A DNA stretch of 64,000 bases, taken from Marinomonas gallaica. Its GTDB lineage: Bacteria > Pseudomonadota > Gammaproteobacteria > Pseudomonadales > Marinomonadaceae. This document shows positions 7,789 through 16,432 of this stretch, piece by piece (within the stretch, counting starts at the first letter, position 1; each line of letters opens with the position of its first letter). The translations under genes were made by a program, and so were the position numbers. Location: positions 62,001 to 126,000 of the forward strand of contig NZ_LTAX01000005.1 of assembly GCF_001639745.1 (NCBI RefSeq). Reading direction: 5' to 3'. The notes under the pieces are model-generated. The model saw only the letters and a list, made by a program, of their open reading frames with translations. It was not told the origin of the DNA and ran no database searches.

Positions 7789-10302
7789 ATGAAGACGAAT
7801 AATTCTTTACCGCTATCAGGCGTTCGTGTAGTGGATTTCGGTCAACAGATCGCAGGACCAGCTGTAGCGATGGTAATGGCAGACCTAGGTGCAACGGTTA
7901 TACATATTGATCCACCACTAGGCCCTAGTTGGGATCACCCTGCCAATGCTGTTTTGCATCGCAATAAGTCCATCGTCAAATTGAACTTAAAAACGAATGA
8001 AGGTCGCGCGCAAGCACTGGCGTTAATCGCTGAATCAGATATTGTTTTGGAAAGTTTCCGACCAGGAACCTTGAAACGATTAGGCATTGATTTTGAAGCA
8101 TTGCGTGCCGACCGCCCTGAACTGATCACACTGTCAATTCCAGGTTTTGCTAGCAATGATTCTCTGCGTCGAGAATGGAAAGCGACTGAAGCAATCGTGG
8201 CAGCAACATGTGGCGCCTTTACAGACATGGGCTTCAACCGTGTACTAATGGGTTTAAACCCTAGTTTCTCACCACTTCCCCTTGGCTCTTCTTACACCAT
8301 TACATTATCAGCGACCTCATTAGTGTTAGCACTTCGAGAACGAGAACAAAGTGGTCGAGGTGATCATATCGAGGTTCCTGTGGCGGCAGCGATGATGGAA
8401 GGTCTATCGTACAACTCATATGTCGTTGAAGGTTTGCCCGAACGATATAAAACCATGCGAGAGCATGAAATTGAACACCGTCGTAACAACCATCTTCCGT
8501 TTGATGTTTCCTACGAGGCATTACAAGAGTACTTAGACCCATTCTACCGAACGTACGAATGTGCAGATGGACGTATGTTCTATTGCGTATGCCCATCTCA
8601 CCGCAATCATGCGAAACGTGCATTGAAGGTACTCGGTATTTATGATGATTTGTTAGCCGAAGGTTTACCTGAAGTAAATGATTTACATGCACCAATCTCA
8701 GAGTGGGACGGCGAAACATCAATTGGCGTATATCCATTGCCTAAAAAGTGGGCTGACATCATCTCTGCGAAAATGAAAGAGGCATTTTTAAAGAAATCTT
8801 CTGAGGAATGGGGACGCATCTTCGGTGAAGAAAAAATTCCAGGTGCATCACACCGTACCACTCAAGAGTGGGTGAACGACGATCATACAAACAAAGCGGG
8901 TCTTATCGTTGAAGTAAATGACCCTGAGTATGGTGTAATGAAACAGCCAGGGCCCATAACATGGTTCGAAGGCATGGATGAGGCCATTCTCCATCCAAAA
9001 GCCCGAAAAGCCGTATCATTTGAGGAAGCGCTAGCAGAACTAAAAACAATTGCTGGCTCTGAAGAAATAAAACGTCCAACAGGACAAGACATTAAACCAG
9101 CGTCGGGTAATGGTTGGTTAGATGGCGTACGCATATTGGATTTGACCAACGTCATTGCAGGCCCTCACTCTACTGCTTGTTTGGCACGTTTCGGCGCGGA
9201 AGTAATTAAGCTGGATACCGTCAAGCCAATGTACGATCCATTGATCGGTACTTTATTTAGTTTCCAGACCAGTGTCGGCAAAAGCAGCGCCCTACTTAAT
9301 ATCATGACAGATGAGGGTCGTGAAGCCTTTAATCGATTGGTTAAGTCTGTTGATATCGTTGTTATTAATGCCCCGGAGCGTCAAATGGCGACATTAGGGC
9401 TCGACCATGAAAGCTTACAAGCGGTTCACCCAGGCGTCTTATTCTGTCGACTTGATTGCCTTGGCGGCCCACGTCCTGGGCCTAAAACAAACTACATCGG
9501 GTATGATGACATTATCCAAGCAAACAGCGGAATCATGAGTCGATTCGGTGGCCCAGAAACCCCCGAAGAACATGCTCATCTAGGTACACTCGATGTAAAC
9601 TGTGGTTTTGCTGGTGCACTTGGTATGGCGTTAGCTTTATATGACAAACTTAAAACAGGCCGCGTTGCGCGCGCACGAACCTCATTATCAGCTGTGACCA
9701 ATATTGCACAGCTTCCATTTGCGTTCGATTACGAAGGTCGAGACCCTTTCAATGAACCCTCTGGTCGCGGCGTCTTAGGTTACGATGCATACTCTCATTT
9801 TTATCAAACCCTCGACAGCTGGATCTACCTTGATGCACTAGAGTCAGACGTATCGAAATTGGCCTCTATTGAAGGCCTTGAAGAGCTGTCTAATACAAGC
9901 GATCCATATTCGGTGTTGCGCGAAGCTTTAAGCCATGCGCCAAGTGAGTATTGGATTAATAAACTGCGAGCTACGGGATTAGCAGTAGCTGAGCAACAAT
10001 CCATTGAATTGTTGCGCTCAAAATACACTCGAAAAGCTGATGGTAAAGTTGACCTTCATTCGGGCAGTTTCGCATTTTCCATGTATGAGAATCACCCAAG
10101 TGGTCATTGTGTTACTATGGTTGATCAATACGCTATCCGCCCTTCAGAAGCCAAAATTTTTGGCGTTACGCCAGCTGAACGTTGGGGAGAATCTACACGC
10201 GAAATACTTACTGCAGTAAATTACTCTTCAGAAGAAATAAATTCTATGCTCGACAACGGCATCGCTGGATTAGGTTGGTCTAAAGAATTTTTACCAAGTT
10301 AG
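7789..10302 (+). CDS. tandem (two-domain) class III CoA-transferase, CaiB/BaiF family
   Basis: 837 residues made of two CaiB/BaiF-type halves, about twice the usual ~400. Each half opens alike: LSGVRVVDFGQQIAGP (residues ~7-22) and LDGVRILDLTNVIAGP (~444-460), each followed by a D/R-F-GA-x-V-I Rossmann strand. Family members move CoA between carboxylic acids, for example carnitine or formate/oxalate. By eye the catalytic Asp (Asp169 of formyl-CoA transferase, in S-M-Q-D-A-V) aligns with Ala200 in the first half and Ser634 in the second, so neither half shows the nucleophile. GTG 7786 is directly upstream, but ATG 7789 is better spaced from AAGGG. The gene is divergent from a LysR pseudogene. 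The substrate is unknown; quaternary amine acids are a guess from the nearby BCCT gene. Confidence 0.85.
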   Translation: MKTNNSLPLSGVRVVDFGQQIAGPAVAMVMADLGATVIHIDPPLGPSWDHPANAVLHRNKSIVKLNLKTNEGRAQALALIAESDIVLESFRPGTLKRLGIDFEALRADRPELITLSIPGFASNDSLRREWKATEAIVAATCGAFTDMGFNRVLMGLNPSFSPLPLGSSYTITLSATSLVLALREREQSGRGDHIEVPVAAAMMEGLSYNSYVVEGLPERYKTMREHEIEHRRNNHLPFDVSYEALQEYLDPFYRTYECADGRMFYCVCPSHRNHAKRALKVLGIYDDLLAEGLPEVNDLHAPISEWDGETSIGVYPLPKKWADIISAKMKEAFLKKSSEEWGRIFGEEKIPGASHRTTQEWVNDDHTNKAGLIVEVNDPEYGVMKQPGPITWFEGMDEAILHPKARKAVSFEEALAELKTIAGSEEIKRPTGQDIKPASGNGWLDGVRILDLTNVIAGPHSTACLARFGAEVIKLDTVKPMYDPLIGTLFSFQTSVGKSSALLNIMTDEGREAFNRLVKSVDIVVINAPERQMATLGLDHESLQAVHPGVLFCRLDCLGGPRPGPKTNYIGYDDIIQANSGIMSRFGGPETPEEHAHLGTLDVNCGFAGALGMALALYDKLKTGRVARARTSLSAVTNIAQLPFAFDYEGRDPFNEPSGRGVLGYDAYSHFYQTLDSWIYLDALESDVSKLASIEGLEELSNTSDPYSVLREALSHAPSEYWINKLRATGLAVAEQQSIELLRSKYTRKADGKVDLHSGSFAFSMYENHPSGHCVTMVDQYAIRPSEAKIFGVTPAERWGESTREILTAVNYSSEEINSMLDNGIAGLGWSKEFLPS

Positions 10303-10354
10303 ACTAGTATTTTATATCGAAATTGCACCAGATTAATCTGGGCTTCAGACAGGT

Positions 10355-10390
10355 GTAAAAGTTCTCGCCTTTGTGCGAGGACTTTTATAC
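10355..10390 (+). terminator. probable terminator hairpin of the CoA-transferase gene
   Basis: Stem GTAAAAGTTCTCGC / GCGAGGACTTTTATAC with one G-T pair and a loop of about six bases, 53 bp after the stop codon. The T tract is inside the stem (ACTTTTAT), so termination strength is uncertain. Confidence 0.55.
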
Positions 10391-10467
10391 AAAGTCCCTC
10401 TATTAAAAGCCCTCCAGTGCGCGCAGATTCCCAAAGTGGCTTCTAGCATGAAGAATGAAAGATCATT

Positions 10468-10496
10468 AAAACAAAACCCCAGCTAAAACTGGGGTT
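10468..10496 (-). terminator. rho-independent terminator of the oxygenase/HD/CysK-like operon
   Basis: On the minus strand: stem AACCCCAG / CTGGGGTT followed by TTGTTTTAAT, about 50 bp beyond the stop codon of the CysK-like gene. Confidence 0.8.
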
Positions 10497-10545
10497 GATC
10501 AGTATCCTGAAAATCCTTATCAATAAACACCACCTATGATTTGGC

Positions 10546-11490
10546 TTATTTATTGAAAAGACCGCCAGCCATATATTTAAGACCTGTATCACATGCTACG
10601 GTAACGACGGTTTTACCGGGACCTAACGTTTTGGCAAGCTTGACGGCGGCTACAACATTAAGCCCTGTAGATGTACCAGCAAGAATGCCTTCTTTCTCGG
10701 CAAGCTCTAAACACATTTCACGACCTTCAAGTTCACATACTCCCCACACTTCGTCGTAGAGCTGCTCATCTAAGAAGGGAGGTATAAAACCAATACCGAT
10801 CCCTTCTACATGATGCTCACCAGCATAACCTTTTGATATAACTGGAGAAGTATCAGGTTCCAGTACATAAACTTTCGTTTCAGTGTTAGTTTGCTTTAAT
10901 ATTTTGGCTACGCCCATCACCATTCCGGCCACACCTGCTGCCCCACAAAATGCATCAACACCTTGTGGAAATTGTTGCACGATCTCTTGGCCAATCACTT
11001 CGTAGCCAATTAATGCATCTCGATTTGAAAATTGGTCGGTGGGATAAAAATCTGCAAGTTTTCCATATTCATCAGATTGGCTAATCATCTTGGGAATCAG
11101 GTCAGCACTAATTTTTCCCGATTCACTGTGTATGATTTCTACATCTGCACCAAATGCGTCCATAGTTTTTAATTTCTCTGGGGCAAATGCATTCGATGAT
11201 ATAATTTTAAATTTATAACCTTTTACAGCACAAACGAATGCGAGTGAAGAGCCAGTGCTGCCTCCGCTTGCTTCTACGATCGTCATACCAGCTTTTAATT
11301 CTCCCCGCTTTTCGGCTTCTTCAATCATGGTTTTTGCCATTCGATCTTTATAAGAGCCAGTCGGGTTGAAATATTCCAGTTTTACATAAACATCAGCACA
11401 ACCAGCGGGGAGGATATTATTAAGCTTAACAACAGGTGTATTGCCTATTGCTTCAAGCATGTTGTTGCACGTTAGGACATTTTTATTCAT
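10546..11490 (-). CDS. PLP-dependent enzyme of the cysteine synthase / CBS family
   Basis: 314 residues, fold type II PLP enzyme of the CysK/CysM/CBS family, close to O-acetylserine sulfhydrylase length. The motif PTGSYKDRM gives Lys48 as the PLP lysine; EASGGSTGSSLA is the usual substrate-carboxylate loop (T-S-G-N-T in CysK, here altered to S-G-G-S-T); a G-x-G-I-G-x-G-F-I-P motif and a late G-T-S-T-G phosphate-side loop follow. Family reactions are beta-replacement or beta-elimination on serine or cysteine derivatives. Its ATG overlaps the stop of the HD gene by 4 bp (ATGA), so the two are coupled. The changed substrate loop and the oxygenase partners argue against plain cysteine synthesis. 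The true substrate is unknown. Confidence 0.85.
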   Translation of the reverse strand: MNKNVLTCNNMLEAIGNTPVVKLNNILPAGCADVYVKLEYFNPTGSYKDRMAKTMIEEAEKRGELKAGMTIVEASGGSTGSSLAFVCAVKGYKFKIISSNAFAPEKLKTMDAFGADVEIIHSESGKISADLIPKMISQSDEYGKLADFYPTDQFSNRDALIGYEVIGQEIVQQFPQGVDAFCGAAGVAGMVMGVAKILKQTNTETKVYVLEPDTSPVISKGYAGEHHVEGIGIGFIPPFLDEQLYDEVWGVCELEGREMCLELAEKEGILAGTSTGLNVVAAVKLAKTLGPGKTVVTVACDTGLKYMAGGLFNK

Positions 11491-12107
11491 ATCGCTACTC
11501 CCGACATAGCTATATCAACTGAGCTTTTACCCATTGTTTGTGAGCCTACGTATTGTTCGGAAAAAGCTGGCCTTGTGAAAATTTTTCGGACTAATGGCTC
11601 GAAATATTCTAAAGGTTTGGTAGGGTAATCTGGGTCGAATGATGCTTGATCCCATTTCTCGCAGAAATCGACGCATTTTTGATACCAAGGGTGATCTTTG
11701 AGGTAGTCTCGCTCATTAGGGTTCCCTCCATAAAAGTGTATGTAGTAATAATTTTGAAATAAGCCATGTTGATTAATAATCCATGTAACTTCAGGCCGTA
11801 CATATGGACGTAAAATCGAAGCGGCAAGTTGCGAATGGTTGTATGGAGAAAGGTCATCTCCTATGTCATGTATAAGTGCAGCAAGAACCATCTCTTCGTC
11901 TGCGCCATCGGCCTCTGCTCGAGTTGCTGTTTGTAAAGAATGTCCTAATCTTGTTACTTGATAACCTGACAAGCTATTTTCAAGGTTTCTAAGGGCACTA
12001 AGAATTCGATCAGGTAAGCCCGCCGCATAGTCACGTTCATGCTTTTCTAAAAATTCGTATTCTTCTTTTGTGCCATCTTTCATTTGGCGAAACTGTACTT
12101 TTTCCAT
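11487..12107 (-). CDS. HD-domain mixed-valent diiron oxygenase candidate (PhnZ/TmpB-like)
   Basis: 206 residues. Metal-ligand pattern: His56 (GHSLQ), His80-Asp81 (LIHDIGD), His91 (YNHSQLA), His114 (NQHGLF) and Asp153 (KWDQASFDP). A six-ligand pattern in a small single-domain HD protein is that of PhnZ, TmpB and myo-inositol oxygenase, which are diiron oxygenases rather than phosphohydrolases. PhnZ and TmpB oxidatively cleave the C-P bond of 2-amino- or 2-trimethylammonio-1-hydroxyethylphosphonate made by a 2-oxoglutarate oxygenase partner. The gene directly upstream here is such an oxygenase. The usual Tyr-x-x-Glu of PhnZ is not obvious (Tyr49 is followed by Q-V-T), so the substrate may differ. 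RBS AGGAGAAAG precedes ATG 12107. Confidence 0.75.
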   Translation of the reverse strand: MEKVQFRQMKDGTKEEYEFLEKHERDYAAGLPDRILSALRNLENSLSGYQVTRLGHSLQTATRAEADGADEEMVLAALIHDIGDDLSPYNHSQLAASILRPYVRPEVTWIINQHGLFQNYYYIHFYGGNPNERDYLKDHPWYQKCVDFCEKWDQASFDPDYPTKPLEYFEPLVRKIFTRPAFSEQYVGSQTMGKSSVDIAMSGVAI

Positions 12108-12131
12108 TTCTTTCTCCTGCTTGTTTTAGGT

Positions 12132-13244
12132 TTACGCAAAGAGCTTTCTTTTGAGAGCTAAATAACGCCCTTTAGGCTCATCAAGATCGATATAGGCGCC
12201 CTGTAAATGGCGAAATCCTTCACTCGGATCAAAAGAGGTTCGACCATGTAAGACTCGAGTGTTATGGAACATTTGAAGCTGGCCTGGTTCTAGTTTGAAG
12301 CGCCATTCAAAGCGTTCATCGGAGAACAACTGCCCCAACCTCTTGCGTGCTCGGTGAAATACTTTTAGCTCTTCCTGTTGCAATAACGGGAGAAAATCTA
12401 ATCTGGGACTGTAGGCGACGCCTTCAACTCGTCCAGCCGAATCCAACTGAATCATAGTGCGGCGCTCAATGAGGTCGACATCTTGATCGAAGTGACGGTA
12501 TCGAACAGGTATTGTGCTTAGTAGTTCGACGCCATAAGGGTCTTCTTTACGTAGCTGCTCTATAACAGAAAGACTATCAACAAGTGTTGATAATCCACCT
12601 GTAGTTTCATTTTTAATACAATGCAGTAGCTGTATACCTGGCATGGGATCTCGATAAGGGTTATCAGTATGTGGCCCAAGAGGTACGGAGCGATAGGCTA
12701 AATCGTTAGAGTCTGGTCGAGTATAGACTTCAAAATATTTACCAAAGTTAGTTTGACGGACATGACCGAAAAATTCGGCGACCTCTAGGACAGTGTCAGA
12801 GCGCTCAGGTACGCCATTAACGATAATAAGGCCATATGTTATAAAGGTTTTTAGTGCATTAAAAAGACCTTTTTCTGATCTTAGGTCATCATATTCCACA
12901 TAGAAATTAGATTTCTCGACATCGCTTAACCATGGCTTTGGTTCTGGCGCCCCATCCCAAATGTCAAAATCAGCATCAAATTCATTTATGTTATAAGTTC
13001 CTTCATAACCATCGCTGAATGAGATTTGCAGTTTATCTGCAGATAGAGACTCTATTTTCTTAACACGAAGGTCTTCGGGAAGTTGATGTGGATCGAAAAG
13101 ACGTTGCTTGGTTACTCTGTCTAAGTGCAGTTCGTCTTGACAGCGCTCTCGAAGCCATAAAGCAGGTAGCTCAATGCTCTTCTCATCAAACTGGCCTAAC
13201 AAAGCATTATTCTCTTTGTTGACTGAAAGTGTTACTTGTTTCAT
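12132..13244 (-). CDS. Fe(II)/2-oxoglutarate oxygenase, gamma-butyrobetaine hydroxylase-like (PhnY*/TmpA-type)
   Basis: 370 residues. The N-terminal DUF971-like domain (~1-95) is followed by a TauD/TfdA-type catalytic domain with the iron triad His192-x-Asp194 (GPHTDNPY) and His333 (VLHGRT), and the 2-oxoglutarate Arg345 (GFRHLQGAYID). This two-domain build is that of gamma-butyrobetaine and trimethyllysine hydroxylases, and also of PhnY* and TmpA, which hydroxylate phosphonates. The zinc site of the N-terminal domain is reduced (one Cys in LRERCQDELHLD). ATG 13244 is chosen because GGGAGG lies just upstream; an in-frame ATG at 13259 overlaps that RBS. It is first in the operon with the HD and CysK-like genes. 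Carnitine-type substrates remain an alternative. Confidence 0.85.
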   Translation of the reverse strand: MKQVTLSVNKENNALLGQFDEKSIELPALWLRERCQDELHLDRVTKQRLFDPHQLPEDLRVKKIESLSADKLQISFSDGYEGTYNINEFDADFDIWDGAPEPKPWLSDVEKSNFYVEYDDLRSEKGLFNALKTFITYGLIIVNGVPERSDTVLEVAEFFGHVRQTNFGKYFEVYTRPDSNDLAYRSVPLGPHTDNPYRDPMPGIQLLHCIKNETTGGLSTLVDSLSVIEQLRKEDPYGVELLSTIPVRYRHFDQDVDLIERRTMIQLDSAGRVEGVAYSPRLDFLPLLQQEELKVFHRARKRLGQLFSDERFEWRFKLEPGQLQMFHNTRVLHGRTSFDPSEGFRHLQGAYIDLDEPKGRYLALKRKLFA

Positions 13245-13334
13245 ATTTGTCCCTCCCATATATTGGCATCAGTATCTGTTTTATTCTTCCAACAAGGCAG
13301 ACTTAAACCCTAATGTGTTACATGCAGAACTCTA

Positions 13335-14243
13335 ATGATAAAAGAAACTGACTATCCATCTATCGCGGCACTTATCGCTTTTGAGATGACTGTAAAAAAA
13401 GGCTCTATGACTAGTGCAGCAAGAGAATTAGGCATCACTCAGCCATTAGTATCTCAACGCATTCGAGCGTTAGAGGAATATGTAGGAGGCATCTTACTCG
13501 ACAGGTCTAAAAAACCGATTGTAACAACCGAAGCAGGCCAAAGATTTTATAAAGACATGAAAAACGGCTTAGGTCCGCTTTTATCTTCGTTAGAAAAAGT
13601 AAAATCTAACTTGATTGAGACAAAGGTAAAGGTGTCTATTAGCGCCTATTTTGGCTTTGCCTTTTATTGGCTGATGCCAAGGTTGACAGAATTACAACGC
13701 CAGTTCCCAGACTATCTATTTGAAATTCGTCCAACGAATAGTAAACAGGATATGCTTTCATTAAATTCTGATATCTCATTTCATTTTTGCAATGAATTAG
13801 GGCAATATCAGTTTGAAAAACTACTTATCGAAGAAGAAGTTTTTCCTGTATGCTCCCCAGATTTGGCTAAAAAATTAAACCTCTCATCGGGTAAAGTATT
13901 AGGAGATTTGAGATCGCTTCCGCTCTTACATAAAGATCAAAATGACCCTAGGTGGGTAAACTGGGACAACTGGTCATCTGCACTGGGCGTTAATATACCG
14001 GATCAACCTATAATCTTTTGTTACCAAAACTACCCGCTTGTTGTTGAGGCAGCCATTGCTGGTCAAGGTCTTTGTCTTGGCTGGAAAGGTTTGTTAGATA
14101 AACAAATTGAAGAAGGTAAGTTAATTGCGTTCAATCCTGTCCTTAAATCCCCACGGCGTGGGTATCATATTTGTTCTGATTATAAATCCACCGCCGCAAT
14201 CGGGTTAGTGATTGATTGGTTTATTAATGAAGTAAACAAATAA
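13335..14243 (+). CDS. LysR-family transcriptional regulator, divergent from the oxygenase operon
   Basis: 302 residues with a complete N-terminal winged HTH (AARELGITQPLVSQRIRALE, ~residues 33-52) and a full LysR substrate-binding domain. It is transcribed away from the 2-oxoglutarate oxygenase gene across a 90-bp gap, the classical arrangement for a LysR activator of the divergent operon. The inducer is unknown, probably the operon's substrate or a product. Confidence 0.88.
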   Translation: MIKETDYPSIAALIAFEMTVKKGSMTSAARELGITQPLVSQRIRALEEYVGGILLDRSKKPIVTTEAGQRFYKDMKNGLGPLLSSLEKVKSNLIETKVKVSISAYFGFAFYWLMPRLTELQRQFPDYLFEIRPTNSKQDMLSLNSDISFHFCNELGQYQFEKLLIEEEVFPVCSPDLAKKLNLSSGKVLGDLRSLPLLHKDQNDPRWVNWDNWSSALGVNIPDQPIIFCYQNYPLVVEAAIAGQGLCLGWKGLLDKQIEEGKLIAFNPVLKSPRRGYHICSDYKSTAAIGLVIDWFINEVNK

Positions 14244-14331
14244 CGATTATTTAAAGCGGATAACTTGATGGCGCTATACTATATTAAAGGCTTGCTTAAA
14301 CATTTAATTTATTTTTTGGTTATTCATTATA

Positions 14332-15327
14332 TTAGCCTTGCTTTAATACTGCATCACGCCATTTGGCAGGGGAAATATGCTGCCAATTTTGAAACGCTCG
14401 GAAGAAAGAAGCCTGATCCTCATAGCCCAACATATAGGCAATTTCACTTAATTCGTAACTCGCATTACGTAAATAATCCAATGCCAATTCATGCCTAGTA
14501 TCGGATAGAATTGCTTGAAAACTACCGCCTTCATTATTGAGTTGGCGTTGTAACGAACGTTCACTAATAGCGAGTTCGCGGGCAATCGCTTTTAATTCGG
14601 GACGCCCAGCGGTCAGCGTTTTTCTAAGCAACCAGCGCACTTTTTCAGTATAAGATGAATTGACTTGATGTTGATTTAATTGTTCATCTAATACGTTATC
14701 AAGCATGGAGGTGAGTTCGTCATTGAAATTGATAAAAGGCAGCTCTAATTCCCTTGTATGCAAATACAGTACATCTTGTTCTGCATTCCATTTGATCGGA
14801 CATTGAAAATAGGCCATCACTGCTTCTGATTTATCTCGTCGTAGCTCCAGCTTGATGTTCTTCAGTGGTGTTTCAGTGCCATGACGTCCAAGCGCAACAA
14901 TGGAGCTAAAAGTTGCATCCATCAGGGAAGGTGGTGGTGAATCTCCTGCAAAAATCCAATGCGTAATAACTTTTATATATGGCTCGTCAGTTTCGAGTTT
15001 CAGTTCTTCTGGCGCGCATAATGATTTAAAACGGACTACACGTTGTAAGGCATCTCGAAATGTTCTGGCATGATATGCCACTAAAAATGACGGTGGCAAT
15101 ACGCTGCGATCCAACATCGTCATCAGTTCAATACCAACATCTACGCTTTTAAGCCGCTCCAATGCACTCCACAGCGCAAAAAATTGCGCTGTGGATACTT
15201 TACTTTGAGTATGACCAATTGATAAAGGTAAGCCCGCCAACCGAACTAACTGGGACCGGCTGACGCCTAATTTATCAACTCCCAACCAAAATGCTGCTGG
15301 GAGTGTATTTCGATCTGAAGTACTCAT
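14332..15327 (-). CDS. AraC-family transcriptional regulator
   Basis: 331 residues. The C-terminal AraC HTH pair (~residues 230-325) shows LAISERSLQRQLNNEGG and then the second-HTH signature IAYMLGYEDQASFFRAFQNW. The N-terminal ~200 residues look like the OruR/ArgR-type arabinose-binding-like domain. Its ATG overlaps the stop of the SDR gene by 4 bp, so both are made from one transcript and the regulator probably controls that operon. Confidence 0.88.
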   Translation of the reverse strand: MSTSDRNTLPAAFWLGVDKLGVSRSQLVRLAGLPLSIGHTQSKVSTAQFFALWSALERLKSVDVGIELMTMLDRSVLPPSFLVAYHARTFRDALQRVVRFKSLCAPEELKLETDEPYIKVITHWIFAGDSPPPSLMDATFSSIVALGRHGTETPLKNIKLELRRDKSEAVMAYFQCPIKWNAEQDVLYLHTRELELPFINFNDELTSMLDNVLDEQLNQHQVNSSYTEKVRWLLRKTLTAGRPELKAIARELAISERSLQRQLNNEGGSFQAILSDTRHELALDYLRNASYELSEIAYMLGYEDQASFFRAFQNWQHISPAKWRDAVLKQG

Positions 15328-16073
15328 TTGGCTTGATAACCACCGTCAATATTTAAGGTATGCCCTATGACAAAACTTGCTTCATCGGAAAGTAGCCATG
15401 CAATTCCATTAGCTATTTCTTCAGGATAGCCCAAACGATTAATTGGGTGCATGGCTGCAAGCCCTTCTTCATTGGCGGCAATATGCTCTGCGATAATGTC
15501 TGTTCTGATAGCCCCCGGTGCAATCGCATTAATACGAATACCTTGAACTGCATGGTCTATTGCCGCAGACTTTGTAAGCCCGACTACAGCATGCTTGGTA
15601 GCCACATAAGTTCCCGTCATTGGTACACCGTTTAATCCAGCAATAGACGCTAAGTTTACAATCGCGCCACCACCTTGCTTAAGCATCTGAGCAATTTCAT
15701 TTTTCATGCAGTAATAGACGCCCATCACATTCACATCAATCATTTCATTAAACTTTTTCGTATCAGATTGATCAAGCGTTGCGGCTTCGTTATAGACACC
15801 TGCATTGTTAACAGCCATATCTAGGCGCCCAAATTCAGAGACTACCTGTGCAATCATTTGCTGGATAGCTGTTTCATCCGTCACATCGTTGCGAATAAAC
15901 TTAACGATAGCGCCATTAATGGCAACGGATTCAATGTCAGCTATAGCACCGCTAGCTAACTCTTCTCGACGCCCTGAAATAACCACATTCACGCCTTGGC
16001 TAATCAGTTTTTTAGCCGTGGCCTTACCAATTCCTGTTGCTCCACCTGTAATAAGTGCCGTTTTAAGTGTCAT
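15324..16073 (-). CDS. short-chain dehydrogenase/reductase (SDR)
   Basis: 249 residues, classical SDR size. Seen are the cofactor loop TGGATGIGKA (residues ~9-18), NNAG (~89-92), the active Ser in NLASIAG, and Tyr-x-x-x-Lys (TYVATKHAVVG), plus the usual C-terminal GHTLNIDGGY. It is an NAD(P)-dependent alcohol/ketone oxidoreductase of unknown substrate. It is first in a two-gene operon with an AraC regulator, and the 359-bp upstream gap holds its promoter. Confidence 0.9.
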   Translation of the reverse strand: MTLKTALITGGATGIGKATAKKLISQGVNVVISGRREELASGAIADIESVAINGAIVKFIRNDVTDETAIQQMIAQVVSEFGRLDMAVNNAGVYNEAATLDQSDTKKFNEMIDVNVMGVYYCMKNEIAQMLKQGGGAIVNLASIAGLNGVPMTGTYVATKHAVVGLTKSAAIDHAVQGIRINAIAPGAIRTDIIAEHIAANEEGLAAMHPINRLGYPEEIANGIAWLLSDEASFVIGHTLNIDGGYQAK

Positions 16074-16379
16074 GTTGATTCCTCTGTCGTTATCGTTAAT
16101 GTCGATTCACTGTAAGAGAAAACACGATCTAAAAACTTGCAAATCACGCCAATGGTATTGCATGAGGCGCCAATATTTCTTAATTACGCATTCCAGTATT
16201 AATAGAAAGCTAATGGCACTAGGGAACTAGATACGCTAAAAGCCCAGGTTTTTAGCAAATTGAAAAGCAAATCAAGTCAGTCGTGGCTCAGTGCCAATTA
16301 GCTGACTTATTCGAGCATTCTCTAGTCGAATGATAGTATATAGGCCCGTTTAAATCATCAGAGCTTATCCTTGATGATC
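16074..16379. other. intergenic region upstream of the SDR-AraC operon
   Basis: About 300 bp between the SDR start and the tctA terminator palindrome. It must carry the promoter and AraC operators of the SDR operon. I see no assignable site, RNA or ORF with an RBS. Confidence 0.5.
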
Positions 16380-16419
16380 AGCCATAAAAAAACGCTCAAT
16401 TGAGCGTTTTTTTATGGCT
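16380..16419 (-). terminator. perfect 40-bp palindromic terminator after tctA
   Basis: AGCCATAAAAAAACGCTCAA followed by its exact reverse complement. It forms a hairpin with a GC core ACGCTCAA/TTGAGCGT and seven T's on either strand. It lies 13 bp beyond the tctA stop and works in both directions by structure. Confidence 0.9.
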
Positions 16420-16432
16420 AAAAGAGCTTTAC

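Noticed and set aside
4092-7810. Similar N-termini of the leader peptide (MKTNNLL) and the CoA-transferase (MKTNNSL)
   Set aside because: Only five identical residues, no DNA similarity beyond the first codons; chance.
8300-8737. 145-codon minus-strand ORF inside the tandem CoA-transferase gene
   Set aside because: Antisense to a well-supported gene, no RBS, no domain; a shadow of codon use.
15805-16230. 141-codon plus-strand ORF
   Set aside because: Antisense to the SDR gene, which has all catalytic motifs; no RBS.
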